Source of the DNA: Candidatus Nitrotoga sp. BS
GTDB lineage: Bacteria; Pseudomonadota; Gammaproteobacteria; Burkholderiales; Gallionellaceae
Length of the DNA: 64,000 nt
Assembly: GCF_927797785.1 (NCBI RefSeq)
Contig: NZ_CAKMLL010000032.1
Location: 28,810-92,809, forward strand
Direction: 5' to 3'
Part shown: positions 56,535 through 64,000 of the stretch, in pieces
Layout: each line of letters starts with the position of its first letter
Numbering within the stretch: position 1 is the stretch's first letter
Translations under genes and position numbers: made by a program
Notes under the pieces: generated by a model
Databases searched by the model: none
The model's input: only the letters and a program-made list of their open reading frames with translations
What the model was told of the DNA's origin: nothing

Positions 56535-57500
56535 TCAACTCCGCCGACTCAATAACCACAGCAATACCGGCACGCCAAGCAGCGCAGTGAATACACCCAC
56601 AGGAAATTGTAGTGGCGACCACAACGTGCGTGCCAAAGTATCGGCCAACACCAAAAAACTGCCACCCAATAATGCCGATAATGGGATGAGCCAGCGGTGG
56701 GCGCTGATACCAATAAGGCGAATAGCATGCGGTATCATCAAACCGACGAAACCGATGCTACCGCCGAGTTGTAGTGCCGTCACCGTAAGCACAGCAGCAG
56801 CGAAATACAATCCTGCCTGCCAGCGACCAACTGCCACCCCCAGTGCCGCTGCCTTGTCCAGCCCGCCCGCCAGCACATCCAGGCCGCCAGAAAATACCGT
56901 GGCACACAACCCTACTGCCATCAGCACAAACCAGGCAAATGGCAAACCTTGCGCATGGGATAAATCCCCCATCAGCCAGAACAACATGCCCTTCACCTCA
57001 TCACCCTGCGCCAATGTCAGCAGCAGACTGATCAGCGCGCCACAACCGGCAGAAAGCACCACGCCGGTAAGCAACAGGCGGTAGATATTTCGTTCGCCGT
57101 GTCGAAAGCCCAAACCAAATACCGTGACTATAGCCAGCGATGCACCCGTAAACGAAGATAATTGAGTGGCAGCCAAACCCGCGCCGAGCAACATGGCGGC
57201 CAGCGCACCCACCGCCGCACCACCGGAAATACCAAGGATATAAGGATCTGCCAGCGGATTGCGCAGCAGCGCCTGCAACAGCACGCCGGACAAAGCCAGC
57301 AACCCGCCACAGACAAATGCTGCCAGTACACGCGGCAAGCGCAACTGCCACAACACCGTTGTAGCAGTGTCATCGTTATTACCCCACAAAGCGTGCCACA
57401 TCTCAATCGGTGCAAGTGGCAATGAACCGTTCATCAAGCCAAAACCTAGACTCAGTGGAACCGTGCATAGCAGCAAGGAAAAAAGGATTCGCGGGGGCAT
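56535..57500 (-). CDS. FecCD/BtuC-type ABC permease
   Basis: A 321-aa inner-membrane permease with about ten hydrophobic spans. The LRLPRVLAAFVCGGLLALSGVLLQALLRNPLADPYILGISGGAAVGALAA block is the FecCD signature, and the GSIGFVGLMIPHAIRLIGISAHRWLIPLSALLGGSFLVLADTLAR segment is also conserved. It pairs with the ATPase downstream. No cobalamin riboswitch or Fur box was recognised upstream. Confidence 0.92.
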   Translation of the reverse strand: MPPRILFSLLLCTVPLSLGFGLMNGSLPLAPIEMWHALWGNNDDTATTVLWQLRLPRVLAAFVCGGLLALSGVLLQALLRNPLADPYILGISGGAAVGALAAMLLGAGLAATQLSSFTGASLAIVTVFGLGFRHGERNIYRLLLTGVVLSAGCGALISLLLTLAQGDEVKGMLFWLMGDLSHAQGLPFAWFVLMAVGLCATVFSGGLDVLAGGLDKAAALGVAVGRWQAGLYFAAAVLTVTALQLGGSIGFVGLMIPHAIRLIGISAHRWLIPLSALLGGSFLVLADTLARTLWSPLQFPVGVFTALLGVPVLLWLLSRRS

Positions 57501-57524
57501 TATTTATTTGATATTAGCAATCAA

Positions 57525-57550
57525 TAAAAAACGCACGATTTGACGTGCGC
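57525..57550 (-). terminator. rho-independent terminator (minus strand)
   Basis: On the minus strand the stem CGCACG / CGTGCG with loop TCAAAT is followed by TTTTTTATT. It lies about 200 bp past the HAD phosphatase stop and just before the permease gene, so it probably ends the hda-HAD transcript. Confidence 0.75.
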
Positions 57551-57751
57551 TTTGTCAGGCATAGTTGATCAGTAAACCTTTCAGCCATATCCTCATAAAT
57601 TATTTGTGATCAATACCTTGCTGCATCTTTTAATTAGCGTCCATATCGCACATTTTCATTCTTCATGCTGCGGCCCAGGAAAACCGGGAGCGGCGAGGGA
57701 AGGAGAATGAATTTATCGTGTTATTTCCTGCTTGCCATATTGCACCTGCCC

Positions 57752-58414
57752 TCAACGCAAAGTCAAAATACGCCAGCCATGCTGTTCTGCATGCTTACGT
57801 AATGTTGCATCCGGATCGACCGCTATTGGGTTGTTCACTTTCGCCAGCAATGGCAGATCGTTTAAGGAATCGCTGTAAAAAAAACTATCGGCAAAACTTT
57901 CCCAGCCCCATCCTTTTTGCGTCAACCAGTTTTCCAGCCGGGTAATTTTGCCTTCACGGAAGCACGGCACGCCAGCCACTCTCCCGGTAAATTCACCGTC
58001 TTTTTCTTCCGGCTCGGTTGCAATCAGATGCTCCACGCCGAACTCCTGTGCAATTGGCGAGGTCACAAAACTATTAGTGGCAGTAATGATAATACACACG
58101 TCCCCCGCCGCACGGTGCTGTGCTACTAACGCTTGCGCAGGGTCAGTTATCATGCCGCGCACCTTGTGCTGCATGAAGTCGTCACGCCAGCCATTTAAAA
58201 CCTTGCGCGCATGACGCGACAAGGGCTTTAACTGAAAATCGAGAAATTCATAAATATCAAGCGTACCCGCTTTGTATTGCTCATAAAAAGCCAGGTTTTT
58301 CGCCTCAAATAGTTCGCGTTCGACCACACCCTGTTCGATGAGAAACTGAGCCCACTCGAAATCGCTGTCACCATTCAGCAAGGTATTATCTAAATCAAAT
58401 AGTGCAAGGTTCAC
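57752..58414 (-). CDS. HAD-IB family phosphatase (SerB-like)
   Basis: A 220-aa haloacid dehalogenase-fold hydrolase. Motif I is FDLDNTLLNGDSDFEW (DxDxT), motif II is IITATNSFVTSPIA, and motif III/IV is KITRLENW... FFYSDSLNDLPLLAKVNNPIAVDPD. It is close to phosphoserine phosphatase-like proteins of unknown substrate. It overlaps hda by 4 bp, a conserved pairing in betaproteobacteria. Confidence 0.92.
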   Translation of the reverse strand: MNLALFDLDNTLLNGDSDFEWAQFLIEQGVVERELFEAKNLAFYEQYKAGTLDIYEFLDFQLKPLSRHARKVLNGWRDDFMQHKVRGMITDPAQALVAQHRAAGDVCIIITATNSFVTSPIAQEFGVEHLIATEPEEKDGEFTGRVAGVPCFREGKITRLENWLTQKGWGWESFADSFFYSDSLNDLPLLAKVNNPIAVDPDATLRKHAEQHGWRILTLR

Positions 58415-59079
58415 ACAGACTCCTCGTTAAAAATTTGCATCACCTCTTTCAGCAATGGTACCGAGGGCGCACGCTGTAAACGTAAACACTGCGCGTCCAG
58501 TGCATCCAGCAGCCCGAGCAACGCATGCATATCACGCCGCCCATGCCGCAACAGGTATTGCGTTACCTCTCGCGGCAGGATGAAGCCGCGCGCTTGGCCA
58601 TGCTGCTCCAATGCTTGCATCTTTTCTGCATCGTTCAGCGCATGCACCTGATACACTAATCCCCAGCCTAACCGAGTGCGAAGGTCGTCGCGCAATTTTA
58701 AATGAGCCGGCGCGGCTACACCGCTGACCAGCAACATACCACCACTTTCGCGCACCCTATTATAAAGGGCGAACAGCGCAATCTGGGCGGCATCATCTAA
58801 CACCTCAACATCATCCACTGCAATCACTGAAACCACATCCGGCACAGCGCCATGAGCAAAAACTGCGGACTGCCCCAACGCGCGTGCCTGCGCCACCACT
58901 GCCTGCATGAGATGGCTTTTACCACAGCCCTCCTCGCCCCATAGGTAGAAACACCGTTCGTTTGAGGTTCCAACCAATGCATGTTGTAATTCCGCAATCA
59001 ACTCAACGTTACGGCCCGGTACGAAATTGCTTAACGTGGGTACCCAGTCCGGAGCAATATTTAATAATAATTGCGTCAT
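58411..59079 (-). CDS. hda: DnaA regulatory inactivator Hda
   Basis: A 222-aa AAA+ protein related to DnaA domain III that, with the DNA clamp, stimulates DnaA-ATP hydrolysis. Walker A GEEGCGKSHLMQAV (around residues 48-60), Walker B VIAVDDVEVLDD and a DnaA-like C-terminal lid (REVTQYLLRHGRRDMHALLGLLDALD) are visible. The N-terminal QLLLNI clamp-binding motif (QL.L...) is also present. Divergent from purM. Confidence 0.95.
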   Translation of the reverse strand: MTQLLLNIAPDWVPTLSNFVPGRNVELIAELQHALVGTSNERCFYLWGEEGCGKSHLMQAVVAQARALGQSAVFAHGAVPDVVSVIAVDDVEVLDDAAQIALFALYNRVRESGGMLLVSGVAAPAHLKLRDDLRTRLGWGLVYQVHALNDAEKMQALEQHGQARGFILPREVTQYLLRHGRRDMHALLGLLDALDAQCLRLQRAPSVPLLKEVMQIFNEESV

Positions 59080-59286
59080 AAAAATTAATCACAATACGCG
59101 TAGTATGAACAACCGCCATGCCATTGACATGGTTCAATCCGACAACAATGCTGCCATCACGGATAGGATGACGCAGCAAGAAATAGCTCCCACTTGCAGT
59201 GCAGCGAAGCGTTGAATGGTCATTTGGGGTAAAATATCCCAAGCAAGATGGCCTGCACTGTATCCCGAAGAAAGCGAGAACTCAAC

Positions 59287-60327
59287 TTGAGCTTACCTAA
59301 TACCCTTTCCTACCTCGACGCCGGCGTAGACATAGCCGCAGGTGATCGTCTCGTGGAAAATATCAAACCGTTCGCCAAACGTACTATGCGCCCGGAAGTT
59401 CTGAGTGGCATAGGCGGCTTTGGCGGATTAGTCGAAATTTCTAAAAAATACCGCGAACCGGTGCTGGTGTCTGGTACCGATGGCGTGGGTACCAAATTGA
59501 AATTGGCATTCGAATTGAATCGTCACGATACAGTAGGCATCGACCTGGTTGGGATGAGCGTCAACGATATTCTGGTGCAGGGTGCAGAACCGCTGTTTTT
59601 CCTTGATTATTTCGCCTGTGGCAAGCTGGATGTAGATGCCGCCACCGAAGTCATCAAAGGCATTGCAGCCGGATGCGAGCTGGCTGGTTGTGCGCTCATT
59701 GGCGGCGAGACTGCCGAAATGCCGGGCATGTATCCGGTGGGCGAATATGACCTCGCCGGTTTTGCTGTGGGTGTAGTGGAGAAAGCCAACATCATCACCG
59801 GCGCTGACATTCGGCCTGGCGACACAGTGCTGGGACTCGCCTCTAACGGTGCACACTCCAACGGTTACTCGCTGGTGCGTAAAATCATCGAGCGCTACCA
59901 GTCTGACCTCAATGCTAAATTTGATGGTGAGCGCACGCTGGCTGATTGCATTATGGCGCCCACGCGCATCTATGTGAAACCACTGCTGGCGCTAATGCAA
60001 ACCCTTCGGATAAAAGGAATGGCGCACATTACTGGCGGCGGCCTGCTGGAAAATGTGCCCCGTGTATTGCCTGCCAACGTCACCGCTGTGATTGACGGAC
60101 TCGCTTGGCGCACACCCAAGCTATTCGAATGGATCCGCGAACAGGGCAACGTGGCCCAACAAGAAATGTACCGCACCTTCAACTGCGGCATCGGCATGGT
60201 GGTCATCGTGGATCAAAATGATGCCGCAGCCGCAATCAACCAGCTCGTCGCCGCTGGAGAAACCGTATGGCCCATAGGCACAATTGAAGCGCGGACAGGC
60301 GATGAATCACAAACTCGAATTGGCTAA
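59287..60327 (+). CDS. purM: phosphoribosylformylglycinamidine cyclo-ligase (AIR synthetase)
   Basis: A 346-aa ATP-dependent enzyme closing the imidazole ring in purine synthesis. Motifs: [70 protein letters not shown] and [12 protein letters not shown]. The TTG at 59287 gives the usual N-terminal length; an ATG at 59248 would add 13 residues and lacks a ribosome site. Its last codons overlap the start region of purN. Confidence 0.96.
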   Translation: MSLPNTLSYLDAGVDIAAGDRLVENIKPFAKRTMRPEVLSGIGGFGGLVEISKKYREPVLVSGTDGVGTKLKLAFELNRHDTVGIDLVGMSVNDILVQGAEPLFFLDYFACGKLDVDAATEVIKGIAAGCELAGCALIGGETAEMPGMYPVGEYDLAGFAVGVVEKANIITGADIRPGDTVLGLASNGAHSNGYSLVRKIIERYQSDLNAKFDGERTLADCIMAPTRIYVKPLLALMQTLRIKGMAHITGGGLLENVPRVLPANVTAVIDGLAWRTPKLFEWIREQGNVAQQEMYRTFNCGIGMVVIVDQNDAAAAINQLVAAGETVWPIGTIEARTGDESQTRIG

Positions 60328-60973
60328 CGTAACGGTAAAATCCATCGTTATTCTGATTTCCGGCCACGGCAGTAACATGCGCGCGTTGCTGGAAGCCGAC
60401 TTACCCTGCCGGGTAGCAGCGGTTATCAGCAATCAAGCCGATGCCCCAGGATTGGAAATTGCCAAACAGCATGGGATTTCAACAAGGATCGTGGCACACC
60501 TCAACCATCCAGACCGCGAATCTTTCGATTCTGAGCTGGCTCTCTGCATAGACAGCTACCAGCCCGACCTTATCGTGCTTGCTGGCTTCATGCGCATTCT
60601 CACCGCTCAGTTCGTGACACGCTATCAAAACAAGCTTATTAACATCCACCCCTCGCTGTTGCCCGCATATAGTGGCCTGCATACTCATGCGCGCGCACTC
60701 CAGGACGGCGTGAAGATCCATGGCTGCACCGTGCATTTCGTCACCAGCGACATTGATCAGGGTCCCATCATCATCCAGGCCGCAGTGTCGGTACACATGG
60801 ACGACACCCCGGCAACCCTGGCGGCACGCGTGTTACAACAAGAACACCGCATTTTTCCGCAGGCTATCCGTTGGTTCTGCAACGGCGACATCAGCCTGAG
60901 TGCGGGTGGCAAGGTGCTAATGAAAGGGCTGGAGCAGCCCGGTAGCGCTCTAATCTCTCCGGAAATGGAGTAA
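60302..60973 (+). CDS. purN: phosphoribosylglycinamide formyltransferase
   Basis: A 223-aa enzyme adding formyl from 10-formyl-tetrahydrofolate to GAR. Motifs: [27 protein letters not shown], the catalytic [17 protein letters not shown] (Asn, His) and [14 protein letters not shown] (Asp). The ATG at 60302 was preferred over an upstream TTG at 60284. It overlaps the purM 3' end by 26 bp, implying coupled translation. Confidence 0.95.
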   Translation: MNHKLELANVTVKSIVILISGHGSNMRALLEADLPCRVAAVISNQADAPGLEIAKQHGISTRIVAHLNHPDRESFDSELALCIDSYQPDLIVLAGFMRILTAQFVTRYQNKLINIHPSLLPAYSGLHTHARALQDGVKIHGCTVHFVTSDIDQGPIIIQAAVSVHMDDTPATLAARVLQQEHRIFPQAIRWFCNGDISLSAGGKVLMKGLEQPGSALISPEME

Positions 60974-60976
60974 AGT

Positions 60977-61702
60977 ATGCGTCACATCATTTATCTAGTC
61001 GGATTGCTATTACTGGTTAGCACTACGCCGCAAGGTCTATTCGCAGCTACTTCCTTGCCCGCGCAGGTCAGCCATATTGACGCACATTACGATGTACTCA
61101 AAGGCAATATTAAAATTGCTACCGTTACAGAAACCTATACCCGCACACAGGATAGCTACCGTATTGAAAGCGTAACCAAAGCAATCGGCTTGCTCGCCAT
61201 GTTCAAACCAGAGGTCATCCACGTCACCAGCGAAGGCACCCTGACAGCGAAAGGCTTACGCCCACTCACTTATATCCAGAAACGCAAACTCGATACTGAA
61301 CGCAATACGCGCGCTGACTTAGACTGGAAAACTAAACACATCACCCTGACTGACCGCGCCGGAAAACGCACGCTACCGCTGCCAGATGGAACTCAAGATC
61401 GACTAAGTGCGATGTACCAGTTTATGTTCGCGCCGCTGCAAAATTCCACCGAGCTCAACTTCAAAATGACTAACGGCAGCAAGGTAGATGATTACAGTTA
61501 TCGCATTATGCCTGACCAAAACATGACGATTCCGCTTGGCACATTCAAGACATTTTACGTAGCCAACCCGCCGCAAGAGGGTGAAAATCGAACTGAAATC
61601 TGGCTGGCAACACAACACGGCAATTTTCCTTACAAGATGACTGTCACCGAGCCTGACGGTGGCAAAATCACGCAGATGTTGAACAAAATAAACTTCAAGT
61701 AG
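60977..61702 (+). CDS. exported DUF3108-domain protein
   Basis: A 241-aa protein with a signal peptide (MRHIIYLVGLLLLVSTTPQG, then LFA) and the DUF3108 pattern: a repeated curved beta-sheet with DAHYDVLKGNIKIATVTETYTR, IESVTKAIGLLAMFKPEVI, and a closing EIWLATQHGNFPYKMTVTEPDG. Proteins with this domain are periplasmic and of unknown function; they often follow purN in betaproteobacteria. The gene starts 3 bp after the purN stop. Confidence 0.87.
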   Translation: MRHIIYLVGLLLLVSTTPQGLFAATSLPAQVSHIDAHYDVLKGNIKIATVTETYTRTQDSYRIESVTKAIGLLAMFKPEVIHVTSEGTLTAKGLRPLTYIQKRKLDTERNTRADLDWKTKHITLTDRAGKRTLPLPDGTQDRLSAMYQFMFAPLQNSTELNFKMTNGSKVDDYSYRIMPDQNMTIPLGTFKTFYVANPPQEGENRTEIWLATQHGNFPYKMTVTEPDGGKITQMLNKINFK

Positions 61703-61936
61703 CAATCATTGGACGACCTATAAAATGAATCCTGGCCAGTCCGCCAGCCGCATCACCCTTGCCATCAAGCTTTCTCATGGTGCAGCACTATGGCTCTTCA
61801 TCTTGTCATTTCTGACATCCGTGTCGCGGACGAATAAGAAACTCCAAAGTCATGGAGCCCTGTCCTGTAAACTTCGCCCCTATTCCCGTGATCGTTTCCA
61901 TCACCTCATCGAGTACTTTTACCCTAATTTAAAACT

Positions 61937-63223
61937 ATGTTACTGACCGAATATCGCCTAGATCTCGTTATCCAAGCCCTGCGCAGCATTTTGCCGCTGG
62001 AACATCCCGCCGACGCACTGCTGCGCCAATTTTTTAAGCGCGAGCGTATTGGCTCCAACGAACGAGCGCTAGTGGCAGAAACGGTGTTCGCCGTGTTGCG
62101 CCACCGCCTGTTTCTGGAACACGCCTGTACCGATCAGGCCACGCCACGTCGCATGGCGCTGGCTTGTTGGATCAAGTTCAGCGGCTACAACCTGCGTGAA
62201 CTCACCCCGCTTCTGAAACGCGATGAAAGCGACTGGCTGGGGCAAGTGAAAGCCATCAACCTTGCCGAATTATCCTTGTCGGTGCAGGCCGAACTGCCAG
62301 AATGGTTGATCGCACAACTGCAAGCTTCAATGACGGATGAAGCCATCCTCATACTGGGCCGCTCCATGCAGCAGCCTGCCCCACTGGATTTGCGCATCAA
62401 CACGTTTCTCGCCACGCGCGACGAGGTGCTGCAAACATTGCAGGCAGAGGGCATGGACGCGCAAGCCACGCCCTACTCCCTCATCGGCATCCGCCTCAAG
62501 GACAAGCCCTCACTCACCAAGCACCCGCTGTTCCTCGCCGGAAAAATAGAAGTCCAAGACGAAGGTAGCCAGCTGCTTGGATTTCTTCTTGCCCCCAAGC
62601 GCAATGACATGGTTGTTGATTTTTGCGCCGGCGCTGGAGGCAAAGCACTCATGCTGGGCGCCATGATGCAGTCTCAAGGCAGGCTGTATGCCCTGGACGT
62701 ATCCGAAAAAAGATTGGCCAACCTCAAGCCACGCCTAAAACGTTCGGGGCTTAGCAACCTGCACCCGCAACTCATAGCACATGAAAACGACAGCAAAATA
62801 AAGCGTCTGGCGGGCAAAATCGACCGCGTTCTTGTAGATGCGCCGTGTAGCGGGCTGGGCACACTGCGCCGCAATCCGGACATCAAATTCCGCCAATCGT
62901 CTCAAAGCGTGACCGAATTCACCCAGTTGCAAGCCTCTATCCTGGCCTCAGCCAGCAAATTGCTCAAACCCGGCGGCCGTCTGGTGTATACCACCTGTAG
63001 TTTTTTGCCACAGGAAAACCGCGCCATAGTCGATGCATTTCTTGCCAGCCATCCTGAATTTACATTACGACCTGCTGGAGAAATTCTCGCGCAGCAAAAA
63101 ATTCCGCTGGAAGCAGAAGACTGCCTGCAACTGATGCCACAACTGAACAGCACCGATGCCTTCTTCGCAGCGGTACTGGAGCGGGTAAAAACGGCTGCCC
63201 CGAACGACGTCGTTGCTGCCTAA
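61937..63223 (+). CDS. rsmB: RsmB/NOP-family RNA (cytosine-C5) methyltransferase
   Basis: A 428-aa S-adenosylmethionine-dependent enzyme with an N-terminal NusB-like helical domain (about 1-130) and a Rossmann methyltransferase core. Motifs: DFCAGAGGKALMLGAMM (AdoMet), DAPCSGLGTLRRNPDIKFR and the catalytic YTTCSFLPQENRAIV with two cysteines (PCS and TCS). These fit 16S rRNA m5C967 methyltransferase RsmB or a close paralogue. It stands alone after a 234-bp gap. Confidence 0.88.
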   Translation: MLLTEYRLDLVIQALRSILPLEHPADALLRQFFKRERIGSNERALVAETVFAVLRHRLFLEHACTDQATPRRMALACWIKFSGYNLRELTPLLKRDESDWLGQVKAINLAELSLSVQAELPEWLIAQLQASMTDEAILILGRSMQQPAPLDLRINTFLATRDEVLQTLQAEGMDAQATPYSLIGIRLKDKPSLTKHPLFLAGKIEVQDEGSQLLGFLLAPKRNDMVVDFCAGAGGKALMLGAMMQSQGRLYALDVSEKRLANLKPRLKRSGLSNLHPQLIAHENDSKIKRLAGKIDRVLVDAPCSGLGTLRRNPDIKFRQSSQSVTEFTQLQASILASASKLLKPGGRLVYTTCSFLPQENRAIVDAFLASHPEFTLRPAGEILAQQKIPLEAEDCLQLMPQLNSTDAFFAAVLERVKTAAPNDVVAA

Positions 63224-63287
63224 ATTTGAAAGAGAACTACCGGGAATTTATTCGACCAATTTTTCTGTATTTTCTTGACTGAGCGCC

Positions 63288-63920
63288 ATGCTGGATTTCA
63301 CCGAATACACCAAGATTTTTATCAGTCTGTTCGCCATCCTTGATCCGATCGGGATCATCCCTATCATCATTCTGTTCACATCCGGCATGTCACCGCCAAA
63401 ACGAGCCGAGGTTGGCCGCATCGCATCGCTGGCGGTATGCTCCATTTTGCTGGTTGCGTTATTTGTAGGCCAACCACTACTCGCTTTTTTCGGTATCAGC
63501 ATCAGCTCATTTCGAGTGGCGGGCGGCATTCTGCTGATGTTAATGGCCTTCAAAATGTTGAATGGCAACCTCTACACATCCATCGAAGCTGATAATGACA
63601 GTGTTGGGGGCGGAACAAGCTCGATACATGCCATCGTGCCGTTATCCATTCCACTACTGGCCGGTCCCGGCTCCATCAGTGCGGTGATTCTGGAGGCACA
63701 CAAGGCGCACGGCATTGAGCATTATTTAATCATGAGCTTGGAAATTATGTTACTCAGCGTAACGGTCTGGCTAACCTTCCTGATTGCACCATGGGTGGCG
63801 CAACGTTTGGGCAAGATAGGCATAGACGTATTTACTCGACTAATGGGCTTGGTACTTGCAGCCATTTCGGTGGAGTTTATTGCGGGTGGAATACGCGGGT
63901 TATTCCCTGTCCTGGGCTAA
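63288..63920 (+). CDS. MarC-family integral membrane protein
   Basis: A 210-aa protein with six predicted membrane spans. The conserved FAILDPIGIIPIIILFTSGM and PLSIPLLAGPGSISAVIL segments define the MarC (UPF0056, YhgN-type) family. Its transport function is unproven; the old link to multiple-antibiotic resistance is not supported. It lies 64 bp after the rsmB-like gene in the same direction. Confidence 0.92.
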   Translation: MLDFTEYTKIFISLFAILDPIGIIPIIILFTSGMSPPKRAEVGRIASLAVCSILLVALFVGQPLLAFFGISISSFRVAGGILLMLMAFKMLNGNLYTSIEADNDSVGGGTSSIHAIVPLSIPLLAGPGSISAVILEAHKAHGIEHYLIMSLEIMLLSVTVWLTFLIAPWVAQRLGKIGIDVFTRLMGLVLAAISVEFIAGGIRGLFPVLG

Positions 63921-64000
63921 GAAGAAGCCCTAAAAATGTTGTAACGTTAGCGCAGTAATCGGCGGTTGCCGAAAATCGCGCCGAAGAAACAAGAGATCAT

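Noticed and set aside
57501..57751. Possible cobalamin riboswitch upstream of the BtuC-like gene
   Set aside because: Some GGGAAGG and CCAGGAAAACC blocks occur, but order and strand do not fit the B12 element and the core GCC-ACTG is missing; only a terminator is supported.
61725..61946. 73-codon frame between the DUF3108 and rsmB genes
   Set aside because: No ribosome site, overlaps the rsmB start and shows no recognisable domain.
1..64000. CRISPR arrays, rRNA and tRNA genes
   Set aside because: No regularly spaced repeats, rRNA cores or cloverleaf signatures were recognised on either strand.

Overview
The window looks like a chromosomal segment of a moderate-GC betaproteobacterium. The closest impression is Nitrosomonadales, in particular the Gallionellaceae or Nitrosomonadaceae. 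This rests on gene orders (leuB-leuD-entericidin-leuC, hrcA next to hemH, alaA-hom-thrC, xseB-ispA-dxs, pcnB-folK-dgk-panBCD, hda-HAD, purM-purN) and on the overall style of the proteins. No rRNA, tRNA or marker gene in the window fixes the genus, so the placement is inference. No tRNA, rRNA or CRISPR array was seen.

Layout. 1-11.9 kb: housekeeping genes (leucine synthesis with an embedded entericidin-like lipoprotein too small for usual ORF cut-offs, an Atm1-type ABC exporter, a CobD/CbiB-family membrane protein, rsgA, pterin dehydratase, a small cytochrome c, an M48 protease, orn, hemH, hrcA). 12-18.8 kb: a gene-poor, decayed stretch with a dicarboxylate symporter, two small exported proteins sharing a similar signal peptide (one an EF-hand protein with HGKMHG repeats), a 202-bp MITE-like element, dispersed repeats and a frameshifted IS4-type transposase. 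18.9-35.9 kb: a YadGH-like ABC exporter, queD, a probably Fur-controlled bfd-bfr pair, a DUF4139 protein, an Mth938-domain protein, alaA-hom-thrC, an exported vanadium-haloperoxidase-type protein, a well preserved MITE with an 11-bp target duplication, folE2, a 1-Cys peroxiredoxin and dxs-ispA-xseB.

36.2-49.3 kb is a visibly more GC-rich block with every gene on the minus strand: a GbsR-type regulator, a tripartite RND efflux pump, an outer-membrane phospholipase A, a tandem SpoIIAA-like (STAS) protein, a MipA/OmpV porin-like protein and a four-gene Mla/MCE-type lipid transporter (STAS-permease fusion, ATPase, MCE protein, PqiC-like lipoprotein). Most junctions overlap by 1-8 bp. The block is bordered at its promoter end by a decayed tyrosine recombinase and an attC-like sequence, and it contains a chimeric duplicated scar. 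It reads as an acquired envelope module combining efflux, phospholipid hydrolysis and phospholipid movement, and it is the best candidate here for an undescribed system.

50-64 kb returns to core genes: a secreted cupin, pantothenate synthesis with folK, a deoxynucleoside kinase and pcnB, a BtuCD-like importer lacking its binding protein, a HAD phosphatase with hda, purM-purN, a DUF3108 protein, rsmB and a MarC-family membrane protein.
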